The notes: generated by a model from the sequence alone, not told the origin. A stretch of DNA of 64,000 nt from Dacryopinax spathularia (GCA_037974965.1 JBBPFI010000003.1:2170001-2234000); one strand, 5' to 3'. Shown: positions 47,186-58,986, counted from the stretch's first letter. Program-made: numbers and translations.

Positions 47186-47527
47186 CTAAGCAGAATACCC
47201 ATGTCCATGCACCTTTTGTGCCGACAATGGAATGGACATGGCGCATTTTTTGCCTCCCAAGGGTAAGCGTTCCACGTTGTAGACCACAGCGTACTCCGGC
47301 AATGGCTTTCCGGAAGTATGGAAGCGATCGAAGGACATGTCAACCCGTGGGAACACCCAGGCCCAGCGTGCTGCAGCGATATCCGGTACATCAGCTTCGG
47401 GCAGTTTGCACTTATTTGGCCCGTCCGCAAACACTAATCCGGTCCACCTTTCCCGCCGGTGTTTGTCGTGCAACCCTGCCGCAGCTTTGCGGTAGTCGGC
47501 ATCTCCCGAGCACCAGCGTATTGGCAC
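47186..47527 (-). CDS. possible small protein or exon, unknown
   Basis: A 113-codon frame downstream of DPP3 with protein-like composition (CKLPEADVPDIAAARWAWVF, DRFHTSGKPLPEYAVVYNVE). I recognise no family. It could be an exon of a separate gene, a relic, or chance. No splice partner was established. Confidence 0.22.
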   Translation of the reverse strand: MPIRWCSGDADYRKAAAGLHDKHRRERWTGLVFADGPNKCKLPEADVPDIAAARWAWVFPRVDMSFDRFHTSGKPLPEYAVVYNVERLPLGGKKCAMSIPLSAQKVHGHGYSA

Positions 47528-47609
47528 TTTCCATCTTTATTTCTACTCCAACCCTTTCTAGGAATACAACGAGCGACTCATGCGCGCACGCAAGCAAGCA
47601 AGCGACGCA

Positions 47610-50348
47610 TCAGATAGCCCGCTCAACAAAGCTCTGGATAGTCCCCTCCGCCGACAGGTCATATTCCTTCAAAACAACCTTCCCGTCCTGGACGAACGTG
47701 TTCGGCTGAACGAAAATTTTGCGTGGCTATGCGGATGTCCTCTTAGCTGGGAAAAGCTAGCTATGGTCGACGGGTGGGCTTACCATCTTCTTCTTGAGCA
47801 CCATATCTCGGACGTCGCCTAGCCAGCTCTCGGGTGGGCTGGTGAGCTTCTCGTAGAATGCGCGGGCGCCTTCGCCGTCTGCTACGCTCTTCCGGATCTG
47901 GAGGTCGACCAGAAGCTTGCCGAACACTTGCTTGCCCTTCTTCAGCACTGCGTCCCGATCAACCTGAACGCCGGTATGAGCTGCGTTCTCCGGGAGAAAA
48001 GAAGAGCAGACGTACCCGGATGACAAGATCTTCTAGCGTTCCATCCTTAGACCGGATCTCCTCAAGCCTGGCAATACCGCCCTCGATCATGCACAGCAGC
48101 AGACCCATGCGCGCCTGCATATGCGCCTGCAAGTGTTTCTTCGCCGCGACATCGTAGAACTCCAATGCGCGCAGACCAGCACGCGCCATCAGAAGATACG
48201 TGATATACTGCAGATCCTGGATATCCTTTTCCTCCGTATGCCCGAAGATCTTGAGGATATCGCGGTCGAAGACGAGGTACATCGCCGCTGCTTCAGCACG
48301 GCATTCCTCGAAGGAGGACGAGCATGTGCCGAGCACTTGGCCGTAGGTTTGGCCGGGCTTGTACCACGTGTCGACGGGCTTGCCGGTAAGAGGGTTGATC
48401 GTCTTTTCCGGATCGAAGTTCTTGGTTCCGTCCTCGTTCTCTTTCATCAGCTTGCCCGATCCATGGCCCAGTAGCTCGTGGTTCGCTACTTGGACGTTGA
48501 ATGCCTCGTCGTCGTACTTCCCATACAACTCGAAGTCTTCCTTCGCCACAAATGGCCGTGGATCGTTGGGGGTCTTGGCAGCCAGGATGTTGGCTAGGGA
48601 GACGTTCTTGAACCCATGGGATTCTCGTACTTCGTAGTAGTTCTGCGCGAATCTCAGCACATTGCCTTAGGATATATTTGGGATGTGCAACTTACGGGGA
48701 TGTTGATGCCAGCCGGGATGCCTCCCGTAGCGAAATTCAACACCTCGAGAGCGGTAAAGTCCGGCTTCTTGAACTCATCCACCTCAAACGCCTTCCCCCA
48801 CGGCAGCGTCGGCAAGATCCCAGGAGCCATAGCGACGAGCTTCTCATACTTAGCGCTCATATCCTTATTAACGATCGCCGTGAACCCCTCCCACTCCGCC
48901 CTCGCCCCGAAGGGGTCGACGTAAGTCTCAATGAAGCCGATGTAGGACTCCACCACCGGCCCAACGTCCTTCACCCATTCTATCGAGCCTTTTCGGTGCG
49001 CGTCCATGTCCCCCGTCTCGAACGACTCGATATACCCGTCCAGCATCGCCTCCTGATGCGCATTCGCAGCGTACTTCTTGGCCTCCTTGAGCGCAGCAGC
49101 GATCCTCCCCATGTCAGGCGAGAAATCACCGTACTCAACAGTGATGCTCAGCTTGGTGTTGCCCAAATCGACAGCGTGCGACTCGGTCCGGCTTTGGGCG
49201 CTGGCGACGAGGATCGTGTATTCGGAGGAGAAGAGCTTCTTGACGCGCGTGTTGAGGGGGTCGATGGACAGCTTTTCGCAGGCTCGTTGGACTTCGGCGA
49301 CTTCTTCGTCTGAGATGGGTTCGCCGAGGTAGTAGCCGGAGACGTGGCCCGCCTTGGAAAGTGGTCAGCGGGCGTCAACATCCAGAGAAGGGGAGCAGCA
49401 TACAGACGGCTTCCCGATGAGCAGCTGCGGCTCGGGCTCCAGACTCCACATCGTGTCTTTCAGCTACCACCCTCATCAGCGAAATCCCCGTAAGAGCAAA
49501 GCTGGCGTACCTCATCCCACAGCGCCGAGATCTGGCCCGCATTCGGCGAAGCCTTCAAGATCCTCTCAAACGTCTCCCTCGAGATCCTCGGGATAAACTT
49601 CGATCCCCCAAAACTATTCACCCCCATCAGTCAGTCAACCGCATACCTCCTAGTACCCAAAAAGAAAGGCACGACGCACCTCTTATAGTTCGCAAGGTTG
49701 GACAACACCTGACTCGTATACTCCAGAAAGGCCGTCCACTCCTCGTCGCTCACCCCGCTCGACTGCTTGATCTTGTTCAGATCGCCGAGCTTCGTCTTGT
49801 CCGCTGGAGAGGAAAGAGAGGTTATGATGAGGTCGTACAGCTTTTCGGCGTGCGGAGTCCATTGGTTCATTATGATCCTGGCGCCTTCCCATGATGCTTT
49901 CCAGATAGTAGGGTCAGTATGCGGTCATACGCTGGAAGTAGAAGTGTAGGGAGAAGAGGAAGGTTGGTGAAGAGGAAGGAGAAGGGAAGGGCAGCGGACC
50001 TCGGTTCAGCCAATGAGCATACAGCTTCTCCTTCTCCGTAAGCATCTCAAATGCCGGGCCGATCGACATGCCCGCATAAGGCGGGGCCTGGTCCGCCAAA
50101 AACCGGGCAGCATTGACGGAGCTCGCTGTCGTAGTGGTGGTGGTGGTGGTGGTGGACATGCTTGCGACTCGTGGAAGCGGTATAGCGAGCGCGACGGATG
50201 GTCTGGGACGCGGCCTGGAGAGGGTCTTGAGGCAGTAGGAAGAGGAAGAGGAATGGTGCTTGTACGAAAGAGAGCGGCCCAGATGACTGTTCAGAAGCTT
50301 GTTGTGTGGTTGTAGTGGGCGCGCTGCCTTGACGATGTAGGGCAGCAT
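47610..50348 (-). CDS. DPP3: dipeptidyl peptidase III (zinc metallopeptidase M49)
   Basis: Eight exons (50000-50348, 49680-49896, 49511-49613, 49404-49463, 48696-49352, 48016-48642, 47784-47963, 47610-47705) encode 762 residues from the first Met. The M49 zinc motif HELLGH is at about 517-522 and the third ligand segment EECRAEA at about 574. Other family blocks are ANYKSFGGSKFIPRIS, GHVSGYYLGEP and GINIPNYYEVRESHGFKNVS. The enzyme removes N-terminal dipeptides from short peptides, usually in the cytosol. The first 63 residues are Arg/Lys/Ser-rich without acids and precede an in-frame Met at 50159 (MSTTTTT), which would give a normal-length 699-residue cytosolic form. The longer form may be mitochondrial. 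Confidence 0.92.
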
Positions 50349-50667
50349 GTACTGGCACGCAGCTGCTAGGGCATGCCAGTGTGTCCCTTGTGACCGACTT
50401 CAGTCCCTGACGTGGAATGGAGATGTTCCGGGATGGCACATGCGGGGAAACCGGTACCACGAAACACCATGTGCAATGGTGATACATTAATGATCAACAG
50501 CCTGGAGTGTGGGTCGGCTATACCGTGATAGGTCGGACTTGTGATAGGAACCAAGTCGTCGAGGAAAGCACCTCCAGCCATCTGCGTCGATCAACCTGAC
50601 GGGGGTACTAAGCCTCTCGCGGATCGGAAAGGTGGATACACAATTACATTCTACAGATCAAATAACA

Positions 50668-51843
50668 TCACGCCCCCCCAGGGGCAGAAGAAGGCGGCGG
50701 GAACTCCCTCTCCAGCGCTTCCACCACCTCCCCAAACCTCGTCGCTTCAAACAACATCACCCTGCCTCCCATATCGAGCCCGAAGCCGCCTTCTTCCCTC
50801 GGCAAGGCGTTCGAGAACGCATAGTCTAGCTTATGGAGCGATGCCTATTCACGAACTTCATCAGCTCCCATTCTCTCACTCGACAGAGGTCGACAGGAGC
50901 GGGTGAGGTGGTGAGAAGATGAGGGGGAAGGAGACGTACGTCTGAGATTAGGGTATCTTCCTCATGGTACGGGTATGTGAGCGACGCTCCTGCCGCTTGC
51001 GCCGCAGACCGTTTTTTGGACGCTGGATGCGTCTTGGACTTCTTCGATGGCGGCGTGGGCTCGGCTTCGCCATTCATCGGGTCATCAGTGTCGTTCGGCG
51101 CTCGGTACGTTCTTGATATCACCAAGAAATGGGAGAATCGGAATGGTTCGCCCTGCCCCAAGTTCCGGTCAGCCAACATAGTGACGAGAATAAGGAGAGA
51201 GGAAAGAGGGGGGACGGACCTCGGAGGCGGCAGCTTGGATTTCTTGCCCGAGCATTTTCCACATTGGGGGAACTATTTGGACGGGCATGTTGATTAGGCG
51301 TTCGGAGAGGATCAGGCCGACGTCGTGCCCTTGTTCGGCGGCGAACAGGGTGTTCAATGTTTTCTGGAATACTGGGTCTGCAGCTGTCTTTTTCAATACA
51401 TACTCTCGAATGGCCTTCACTGCCGGATTTGTCTGCCCTGAGTTTAGTAGGAAGGCAGCGGGGAGAGAAGAGAGAGGAGAGAGGAAGACGCACAGCATGC
51501 GCCCGCATATTGACCACACTCAGCAGAGCAAGCGGATCACTCTCCTCCCCATCAAGCTTGACCGTGCTCCCCACCCCGCCCTGCTCGATAATCAGATCCG
51601 CCAGATCTCTTAAATGGAGCGGCTCGGCGTCGGACTGGAAGAGCTGGACGAGGAGGCGGTGGAAGGCTTGGAAGTCGATGGGTTGGGGGGAGAAGAAGTC
51701 GAAGTCCAGTTGGATTATGCTCTGTCCCCGATTGAAATCTCGTCAGGCTCGCTCTTTTTCTCTCTGTCGTTGCAAAGGCGTACCTCGTCGGATGAGTCGC
51801 TGGACTCGTCGTCTGACTGATGTTGTTCTTTCCTTTTTGGCAT
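50668..51843 (-). CDS. BCP1: BCP1/BCCIP-family nuclear protein
   Basis: Five exons (51784-51843, 51494-51721, 51220-51432, 50940-51152, 50668-50844), all in phase 0, encode 296 residues. The N terminus is acidic (MPKRKEQHQSDDESSDSSDE), followed by the family signature IIQLDFDFFSPQPIDFQAFH, then GGVGSTVKLDGEESDPLALL, GLILSERLINMPVQIVPPMW and a C-terminal ALPREEGGFGLDMGGRVMLF. Yeast BCP1 escorts ribosomal protein Rpl23 and supports nuclear export of Mss4, and human BCCIP binds BRCA2 and p21. All introns falling in phase 0 is a neat feature of this gene. Family assignment is confident. Confidence 0.9.
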
Positions 51844-52066
51844 CTTAGGATGATGTACTGATGGGGGGCGGGGGGATGTGGGAGGCGATGGGCGCTCGAA
51901 AGTTCAGTGAGGTCACGAAAACAGGCGCCCTTTGGAATACTTCCGGTCTTCGCGAAGCGCGTCCCCTACATAGGCGTGCATAGAGGCTACACGAAAAGGC
52001 GCGGTCTCGTGCTGCAGTTGTCAGGTCCTTCTCTCACTACTCAGAACTGACCCACGATTGTTCAAG

Positions 52067-53034
52067 ATGGGCTGTGAGTAGTTTTTACTTGTGGTTATAA
52101 GATTTATGGGTTGATTGGCGAGCAGTAACGTTCTCCTCCCTCTGGGCACGTCTCTTCGGGACAAAAGAACTCAAGATCCTCATCCTCGGACTCGACAACG
52201 CGGGCAAAACCACAATCCTCGTGCGGCCCCCATTCCTCTCTCCCTAACCTCATTCTAACACACTACACTACCAGTATCGCGTTACCGTAACCCCACCCAC
52301 CCTGCCTCTAAATGCGAAATATGTTGATGTTGACGGTTATAGATGGGTCAAGCGATCGAGACTGCTCCCACGGTCGGGTCGAACACCGAGATATTCGAAT
52401 ATAAGAACCTCAAGTTCGCTCTGTGGGATATGTGCGCCCCCTTCCCAACTCTTCCTCTCCCACCCCTCCAGTTTCCCAATCCGGGCAAAGCTGACAAGCA
52501 GAGTAGAGGCGGCCAATCCTCCATCCGGAGTCAATGGGCCCAGTACTTCACCTCCACAAAAGCGATCATCCTCGTCGTCGATTCCACCGACTCCGCAAGG
52601 CTACACGTAAGCCGACAGGAACTGCACAAGATCTGCGCGGACGAGGTGCGTCACTTTCCTTCCTTTCGCTCAGCTGGGCTACGCGTATTGGGCGGGCAGG
52701 GTTGGCTGATGGGGTGGGGGAGCGTAGACGCTACAGGATGCGCTACTGTTGGTGTTTGCGAATAAGCAGGATGTCCCGGGGGCGATGACGGCTGCGAGGG
52801 TTAGTGAGGGGTTGGCTCTGACTGAGCTGAGGGACCGGCAGTGGCAGATCGTACGCATTCCTCCTCCTACAAGCCGTCGATACATTGCTAACAAGAGGAG
52901 CAGGTCCCGTGCTCCGCCATCACCGGCCAAGGGTAAGCCTCCGGCCCTGCGCGCAGCCCTGGCGAATGATGTTGACCGTTTGCAGGCTGTTCGAAGGGTT
53001 TGACTGGCTCGTGACCCGATTAGAGAAACGGTAG
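52067..53034 (+). CDS. ARL5-like ADP-ribosylation-factor-family GTPase
   Basis: Eight exons (52067-52073, 52126-52220, 52275-52286, 52343-52431, 52507-52645, 52728-52850, 52904-52932, 52986-53034) encode 180 residues. It has the N-myristoylation glycine (MG), P-loop GLDNAGKT, switch I TAPTVGSN (PTVGSN is typical of ARL5), switch [19 protein letters not shown] and the CSA-type PCSAITG. ARL5 acts at the trans-Golgi in endosome-to-Golgi tethering. The first exon is 7 nt and the third only 12 nt (Tyr-Arg-Val-Thr). The latter was placed because it restores the family spacing between ILYR and the Gly before switch I. Confidence 0.85.
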
Positions 53035-53181
53035 GCCACTGCCCTCTCTCCCATGCCTCTCTTCCTCAAGGACTTCACCGTCTTGTGCATGCCGATACCC
53101 ATAATGACACCGCTGTATCCATACCATCTCCCCATCTCTCTCCCCATGTCCCTCCTAAACCTCTATCCAATCATCGCATCT

Positions 53182-53834
53182 CTACCCAGCAGCAGCGCGC
53201 TCCTCAGCAGCCTCGACAGACGTGAGGATGCGTTCGAGCGTAGCGTTTATCTCGTCCCTCAGTTCTCCTGTCATCTTTCTGTCAGCTCCAGCCTACAGGA
53301 CGCGAATAGAGGAACGGAAGGACATACGAGCTTCCGCGAGGACAGCAATATACTCCTCGTTCACCTCGTCCAGTTCTTTCTGTAGTGCTTCGTATCGCTC
53401 GATCTACGCCGCACTCAGCCAACCGCTATTGGGAGAGGGTATGATGTGGGAGTGTGGAGCAAAGACGCACCTGAGCATCCTCTTCCTGCTCCACCGGCAA
53501 CGAATCGATAAGCTCCTCAATCTTCTTAGCCTGCTCGATCAGGTCGTCCGCCAATTCCTTCTGATTCGCTACCCCCCAAACATCAGCACCCACCACAAGA
53601 ATATTAGTGTGACGGACGGACCCTCGAACTCCTCTTTCGGGTCCGCACGCTCGTATCGCCGCGTAACGGGCACGTCGGGTCTGAAGGGGAGGAAGTCGGT
53701 CCGCTCGGTGAGGTAGTATATGGAGTGCTGCATGATCGTGAGGAGCTGTCATGTCATCAGCTTCCAACATAACCCCTAGCCCTGAAAACGCGTACACGAT
53801 CAATGGCATCGTGCAGCTGCGTTATCCGATCCAT
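53182..53834 (-). CDS. MED21: Mediator subunit 21 (SRB7)
   Basis: Five exons (53796-53834, 53622-53745, 53471-53568, 53328-53403, 53182-53285) encode 146 residues. It begins MDRITQLHDAIDR, then HSIYYLTERTDFLPFRPDVP, a linker with ADPKEEFE, and a long coiled coil (NQKELADDLIEQAKKIEELI, QIERYEALQKELDEVNEEY) that pairs with MED7 in the Mediator middle module. Mediator bridges activators and Pol II, whose largest subunit is encoded in this window. The acceptor of the last exon (after TGGAG) is the weakest call, but the downstream frame MTGELRDEINATLERIL is family-like. Confidence 0.82.
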
Positions 53835-54935
53835 CGCAACAATCCCAACCTGCTCAGCGGAACAACAAGAGATGATCTGGATGGTTGCTCGCCGCTAGCT
53901 GCTGCCAAGCGCTGAGCTCAGGGCCGCCGCCCCTCGGAGCCGAACCGATTTAGCCGGCTTCTCAGGCTTCTCAGGCCAACTTCTTTCCTCCGCGGCGGAA
54001 CACCTTCCGTCTCTCGCCAGCAACCCTTCTTCCTCCCAACCTTCTGCACTTCTTTTCGTCTTTCAGTGCTTGGCTGGGTGTTCTGTGAAGTATGCGCTAA
54101 ACAAGGCTTGCTGCTGGGATATAACGGCCGCGGAGTCGCTTATCTACTTCGTCCAACGCATGGATGTGGGCTTCGGAGGGCAGTAGGAGCGCGGATATGC
54201 GGATAAGAGGAGGGATAATCTGCTCAAGCCCCTTTCATCGGCTCCAGGAGTCCGACACCTATCTGTCGAAGAGCTATTCTGGGGTATAAATATGGTAAGA
54301 CGCAAGTAGCCTACAATGAACGATCGGCAAACCCAGAACGCAGCCGAAGGGGAGAGATTTCAACCCGGAGGGTCAGGCACGTTTTGACATCATCCCCCTT
54401 AAAATCCCCAATCCAGCCCGGTTTCAGGGACATGCTACGAAACGGGATGGTCGGTAAGGCTAGCCGTGCTCAATCTTTCGCAGTGCCTAGTAGTGCCTGA
54501 GCATCAGCATACCTCGGATGATGTTGCATGCCTCTGATCGCCTTGGAACACGCGGCAACCCTACTCCGCTGGCACTCTCACGCTCGTACCACCCTCGTGG
54601 AAGTAAGCAACCTCACCTAATTCCAGCGTTGAAAAAAGAGATAAGATGACATATCTCCCTCCGCGGACTGGCCGATCAGCGTGCTGATTAGTGAGCGAGA
54701 GCGCGGATAAGCAGCCTGCGTGCGTTACAGTACGCCTGCACGCAAGGGATACGCGGGTTGAAGAATGTTGTTCCGCTCCAAACTTGTCTGAGCGCGTTTT
54801 TTCTCTCGGTCTCTCGTTGCGCGCGTCTCGGAGGGTGGGCCGAAGTATAAATTCGCGAATTGGGTTTTGTGCCCCTATTGCTTACACACCTCACTCGCAT
54901 TCCGACGACAACTCAATAAGCAACCACGCCCAACA
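53835..54935. other. 1.1-kb divergent intergenic region MED21 / nitroreductase
   Basis: Frames up to about 108 codons are shadows of the promoter and leader. A TATAAATT lies at 54846-54853, 83-90 nt upstream of the nitroreductase start. Confidence 0.4.
54846..54853 (+). promoter_or_regulatory. TATA box of the nitroreductase-family gene
   Basis: TATAAATT, placed about 83-90 nt before the chosen ATG at 54936, a normal core-promoter position for a fungal gene with a short leader. Confidence 0.5.
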
Positions 54936-55922
54936 ATGTCTCAATCCCGCTCCGCCGCCGCCCACCCCCGCTCGAGCTCGCCCTCCCGCTCGCCCGTCAC
55001 AATGTTCAAATCCATGATCCGCCGGATGTCGACCAAAGCCGGCCTTTCCGAATCCGAATGGGTCGAGCGACGGCCCGATATGCCGCGTAACCAGAGCTCA
55101 AGGACGAGGATCATCATCCAGACGAACGCGAAGACGTTGCCGTATGGCGAAATAGTCGATATCTTCTATGCTGCTCCTGCTGCGCCCGAGCCTCAACGTC
55201 AGCCGGAAGTCGTGGAGCCGGCTACGCCGGTGCCGCCTGCTCAGCCCAGTCAGACGTTCTTGCAGGCTGTGGAGACGAGACGGTCCCATTACAGTATTAC
55301 GGGCACGTCGCCGGTGTCGGACGAGAGGATATTGCAGGTCGTCAAGCACGCTATTACGCATGTTCCGAGCTCGTGGAACTCCCAATCTTCCCGAGCTATC
55401 GTTCTTTTCGGCGCCGAACATCATTGGCTCTGGGAGACGGTCATCAATTCCCTCCGGGCTATCACCAGCGGGTCGAAGTTCGACGCCGCTGCCGGCAAGG
55501 TCACCGCGTCCATGAAAGCTGGCCATGGCACGGTGCTCTTCTTCGAAGACGACGACGTTGTTCGCGACTTGCAGGCCAAATTCCCGACGTACAAAGACGA
55601 GTTCGCGACCTGGAGCGAGCAGACGAGCGGGATGGTGCAGTTCATCACGTGGGTCGCATTGGAAGAAGAAGGGCTCGGTGTGAACCTGCAGGTGAGTCAC
55701 GGCCTGGCCAGCTTAATCCGCCCAGAGCAGGTCGGCTGACTTGGTGTGGTATGGCAGCATTATAACAAGCTTATTGAGTCTGAAGTCAAGAGGCATTTTG
55801 AGGTGCCGGACGCTTGGCGACTTGTGGCCCAGATGCCGTTTGGAGAGCCGACGGCCGAGCCGGGTGAGAAGGCCTTCCAGCCGATTGAGCCGCGCGTCCG
55901 CGCGTACGGGCTGGCAGCATAG
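54936..55922 (+). CDS. nitroreductase-family (FMN-dependent oxidoreductase) protein
   Basis: Two exons, 54936-55691 and 55758-55922, encode 306 residues. The first about 95 residues are outside the enzyme fold. They start with a Ser/Arg-rich segment including MFKSMIRRMSTKAG, which may be a mitochondrial signal, and a Pro-rich linker. The catalytic domain opens FLQAVETRRSHYSITGTSPV and continues HVPSSWNSQSSRAIVLFG, LFFEDDDVVRDLQ, and WVALEEEGLGVNLQHYN across the junction, ending FEPR-like IEPRVRAYGLA. This fits the HBN1/FRM2-type fungal nitroreductases that use NAD(P)H and FMN to reduce nitroaromatics or quinones and act in oxidative and lipid stress. An in-frame upstream Met at 54867 is less likely given the TATA position. 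Confidence 0.82.
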
Positions 55923-56993
55923 ACAGAGCGACAATTTTTCATCATAGACGACCATAGAGCACGATAGACATCCTGTACAGCCTTTGATAATAGTTGGTAT
56001 CCGTAACACCGCTCCGTTGGGATGATATTGTTGTTGTTGCGTCAGATCTAGAGCAAGGTGAAAGTCGAGAACATGAGGCTGTGGAAGGGAAAGAGTATGA
56101 CGGGACATATCGGACAAAACCCTGAGCGGGATATACCGCACTCGCGGATCAGTCCAGGACCAATCGCGTCCCTCGCCGTAGCTCTTCCCCCCTTCTCAGC
56201 AATCTGGTCCTTCGGCCCCATCGACATTAACTCAGCATTCACCCGAACATTACTCTGACAGCAATCGGGTCAGCAATCGGCCCGCACTCGAGGCAATCGA
56301 CTCGGAGGACGCGAATTCTGCCCCAGAAGCTGCTTTTCTCCTACGTCGAGACTCTCTCAACCCCTCCCCCGCCAAACCTGTCGAGCAGGGCTGTCGTTGC
56401 TCAGTACTTCGCCAAGTCGCCAGCTTATGACGTGCTGGTCATCGAGGGTCGTCGTGAAGAGCTCTTCTGAGGAAGGATTCGGGGTCCACGCTTCTGCCTC
56501 GGCCATCCCTGATGAGGCTGCGCAGGTTGTTTAGGAACACGGAGGAAGGCTCTCGGTCAGAAGAATGTGGCATTCCCTTCGATTCCTACGATTACGAGGA
56601 TCCGAAGGGTTCGAAGGGTTCGTGTTACTCGTTGAAATCCCCTGCTCGACCTCAACTCGTCTGCCGGCAGTGTCAGCGCCCCTGGACCCCTCGTCAAGTG
56701 AGGGACCCTTCCCCTTTCCTCTGACATCCGGTTTCGTTTGCTTTTTATTTTACGGTCGTCCAAGCCATTGTCAACTCTGTAGTACTTTAGACCGTACATA
56801 TAATTAGCTAGATTAATTAAATAAAATATATTTTTTGGCATATCTTTCACCTTTGTGACCCTCGAGCCCGCGCAAGGCGCGGTAGGCACGTGCATTTGCT
56901 TCCGGATTAGATCGGGAAGGCGCACCAGCGCATCCAAGTCCCCTGTCACCTTCATCTCTCTCCCCTCCTCTCATCCACATCCGACTTGCCGAA
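55923..56993. other. intergenic region with an AT-rich patch
   Basis: No supported gene. At 56795-56840 the sequence turns strongly AT-rich (TTAATTAAATAAAATATATT), unusual for this window. A short direct repeat CGAAGGGTTCGAAGGGTTCG is at about 56602-56622. Confidence 0.4.
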
Positions 56994-57909
56994 ATGGCCT
57001 CTTCCACTCGGGATCGCCAGCCTTGCCATACTTCCCACTGGTCCAACATCCAACGCCTGGTGTTCAAGCGCCAGGAGAATACGAACACCAACGCTGGCCA
57101 CCGCCTTTCGACGTCGATGGAGGAGGGCCTCCTTCGCCCCTTCGAGGCCGACGACTCGAACGAACCTGACGACCCGAGCGAACCAGATGACCCCACTCAC
57201 GTGCTAGGAGAGGACGACAACGACGAAAGCAACTATGGAGAAGAATTGTCTGAAGAGAATATGCGGCGAGCTGGGCTGGGGCCGGGCAATTCGGAGGCTG
57301 CGAGGGACTCGACGGTGCGCCCGATAACTTCATCTCCTTTTCGTCAGCAAGCTGATTTTGGTAAAGCATGCCTTGCCCACCGTGGCCACTATCGGCACAG
57401 AGTCGGATGCAGCCATCGAGATGACGGCCACCAAGCGTAATCGTCGCAACCGTTCGTCAAGGGCCAGAAACGCCGGCCTCACCGAGGAAGAAAGGGCTGA
57501 ATACGCTCGTCTGCGTCATGCCCGCGTTCGGGAGACCACCCGCGCGCACACCAAACATTGTGTCGACCTTTGCACCAGTATCGGGGACTGTTGGGACGGC
57601 TGTGGGGACTGTTGCATCGAGAAATGCCAGGTCTGCTGCTGGAGCTTCAGCGTATGCTTCGAGGACCTCGGCTACGAGTGTGACCCCGCAAAGGCATGCA
57701 AATCGGGCCGCGGTATCTTCTTTACGCTTGTTTTCCTGCTGGCTTTGAGTGGGACGGGATTCGGTAAGCGCATCATTTACTGCTTTGTCACAACTAATGT
57801 TGGCGTAGGCATCTGGAAGCTCGTCGACCTTACGCACCGTCAACCGGCTCTTCCTGCTCCGGTCCCTTCCATAGCTGCGGTAAATGCGACGGCCATGTCC
57901 TTGGCCTAG
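56994..57909 (+). CDS. Cys-rich single-TM protein of unknown family
   Basis: Three exons (56994-57314, 57352-57763, 57809-57909) sum to 834 nt, 277 residues. The N-terminal third is hydrophilic with an acidic repeat-like stretch (DDSNEPDDPSEPDDPTH). A basic segment (KRNRRNRSSRARN) and a charged helix (LTEEERAEYARLRHARVRE) precede a dense cysteine cluster (about 13 Cys in 44 residues, e.g. CWDGCGDCCIEKCQVCC). One hydrophobic segment follows (GIFFTLVFLLALSGTGF). I know no family with this layout. The first intron is only 37 nt by my model, so exon 2's start may differ. It sits at the edge of the integrase-containing region. Confidence 0.5.
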
Positions 57910-58986
57910 GTAATTCTCTTCATTCCTTTCTGCTCGATACATCATACCCTCTGTATTCCCAGCATCCTCGTCGAGGTTCTCTCCTGTTCCCTTCCGTACC
58001 CGGTTAACCCGAATGCCATGAACTCGTCTCCGCCGACTCCCTTGATTCGTAGGATTTGTGCTAGGTTTCGTGCAAAGTTAGAACCTGTATGTGGATCCGT
58101 CTTGTACAGGTCAGTTTCCATGTCAGTTTCCATGGCTCCCATCTGTACCTTGAGATGAGATGATTCAACCAAATACCGGAATGGTGATCTTGGTACCAAA
58201 TCTTATCTTCCTGAGGACCCTGATGGCCCAGCTCTTCCAAGCCAGCATGTGAATATCTCTCTGGCTTACCTAATTAACCGGCCATGCGGCTGGCTGTATG
58301 GATGGAGCACAGGGGCGTTTCGGAATCTATTGCCAGCTTGCACCTCAACGCTCATCTCCGTAACACCCCTCTACTCCTCTCCCATTCCTGGTGCGTTCAG
58401 CTCCGTAGTTCAACTAAGACCTGTACTAACCCAGTCTGGCACCAGAAAGACGTACAGTCTTGTAGCTGGATCAATGACCGATCACTCCGTCAAAGACCAC
58501 AGAATTCACCTCACGGACACGACACGTGTCCCACTGGGCAGCCAAATGGGCAATGGCATCGTTGTCCGCTGCCATGCCCAACCATGCCCAACCTCCTCTT
58601 TGGAGTCGAAGGATGGGATCGAACAGCAACCCATCCATTACTGCAGCTCGAATACCAGGCTGTCCTTGTCCTTCGAGCCGAACGACACACTCGAACACCA
58701 TCCCATCCATCCCTGCCACTCGACCTCCCAGTCGAATGACACACTCGAACACCATCCCATCCACCCCTGCCACTCCTTCTCCTCCTCTGAGCCGAACGAC
58801 ACACTCGAACACCACCCCCACCCTGACCCTGCCTCTGCGGTGCCACTGGGTGCTGGGCAGCTCATTCAGACGGTCTTGACGGACAAGATACTGCCTGAAA
58901 AGGCAACCCTACTCACCTAACCGCACGAGCAAGCCCGCCCCTTGTTCAACGTCGTCATAGACGTGTTTGGATACCCTGGTCACTCT
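57910..58986. other. region with a 224-codon open frame, not called as a gene
   Basis: An open frame at 58249-58920 is long mainly because it crosses the tandem repeat at 58681-58830. Its reverse complement is also open. No domain or splice chain was found. Confidence 0.35.
58681..58830. repeat. short tandem repeat, about 51-63 bp units, 3 copies
   Basis: GACACACTCGAACACCATCC followed by CATCC-rich sequence and CCTGCCACTC recurs with starts near 58684, 58737 and 58798. The second unit is close to the first and the third diverges after the first 20 nt. Confidence 0.7.

Noticed and set aside
58249-58920. 224-codon frame with repeated NDTLEHHPIHPCHS segments
   Set aside because: The length is produced by a tandem DNA repeat, and the reverse strand is equally open, so coding is unsupported.
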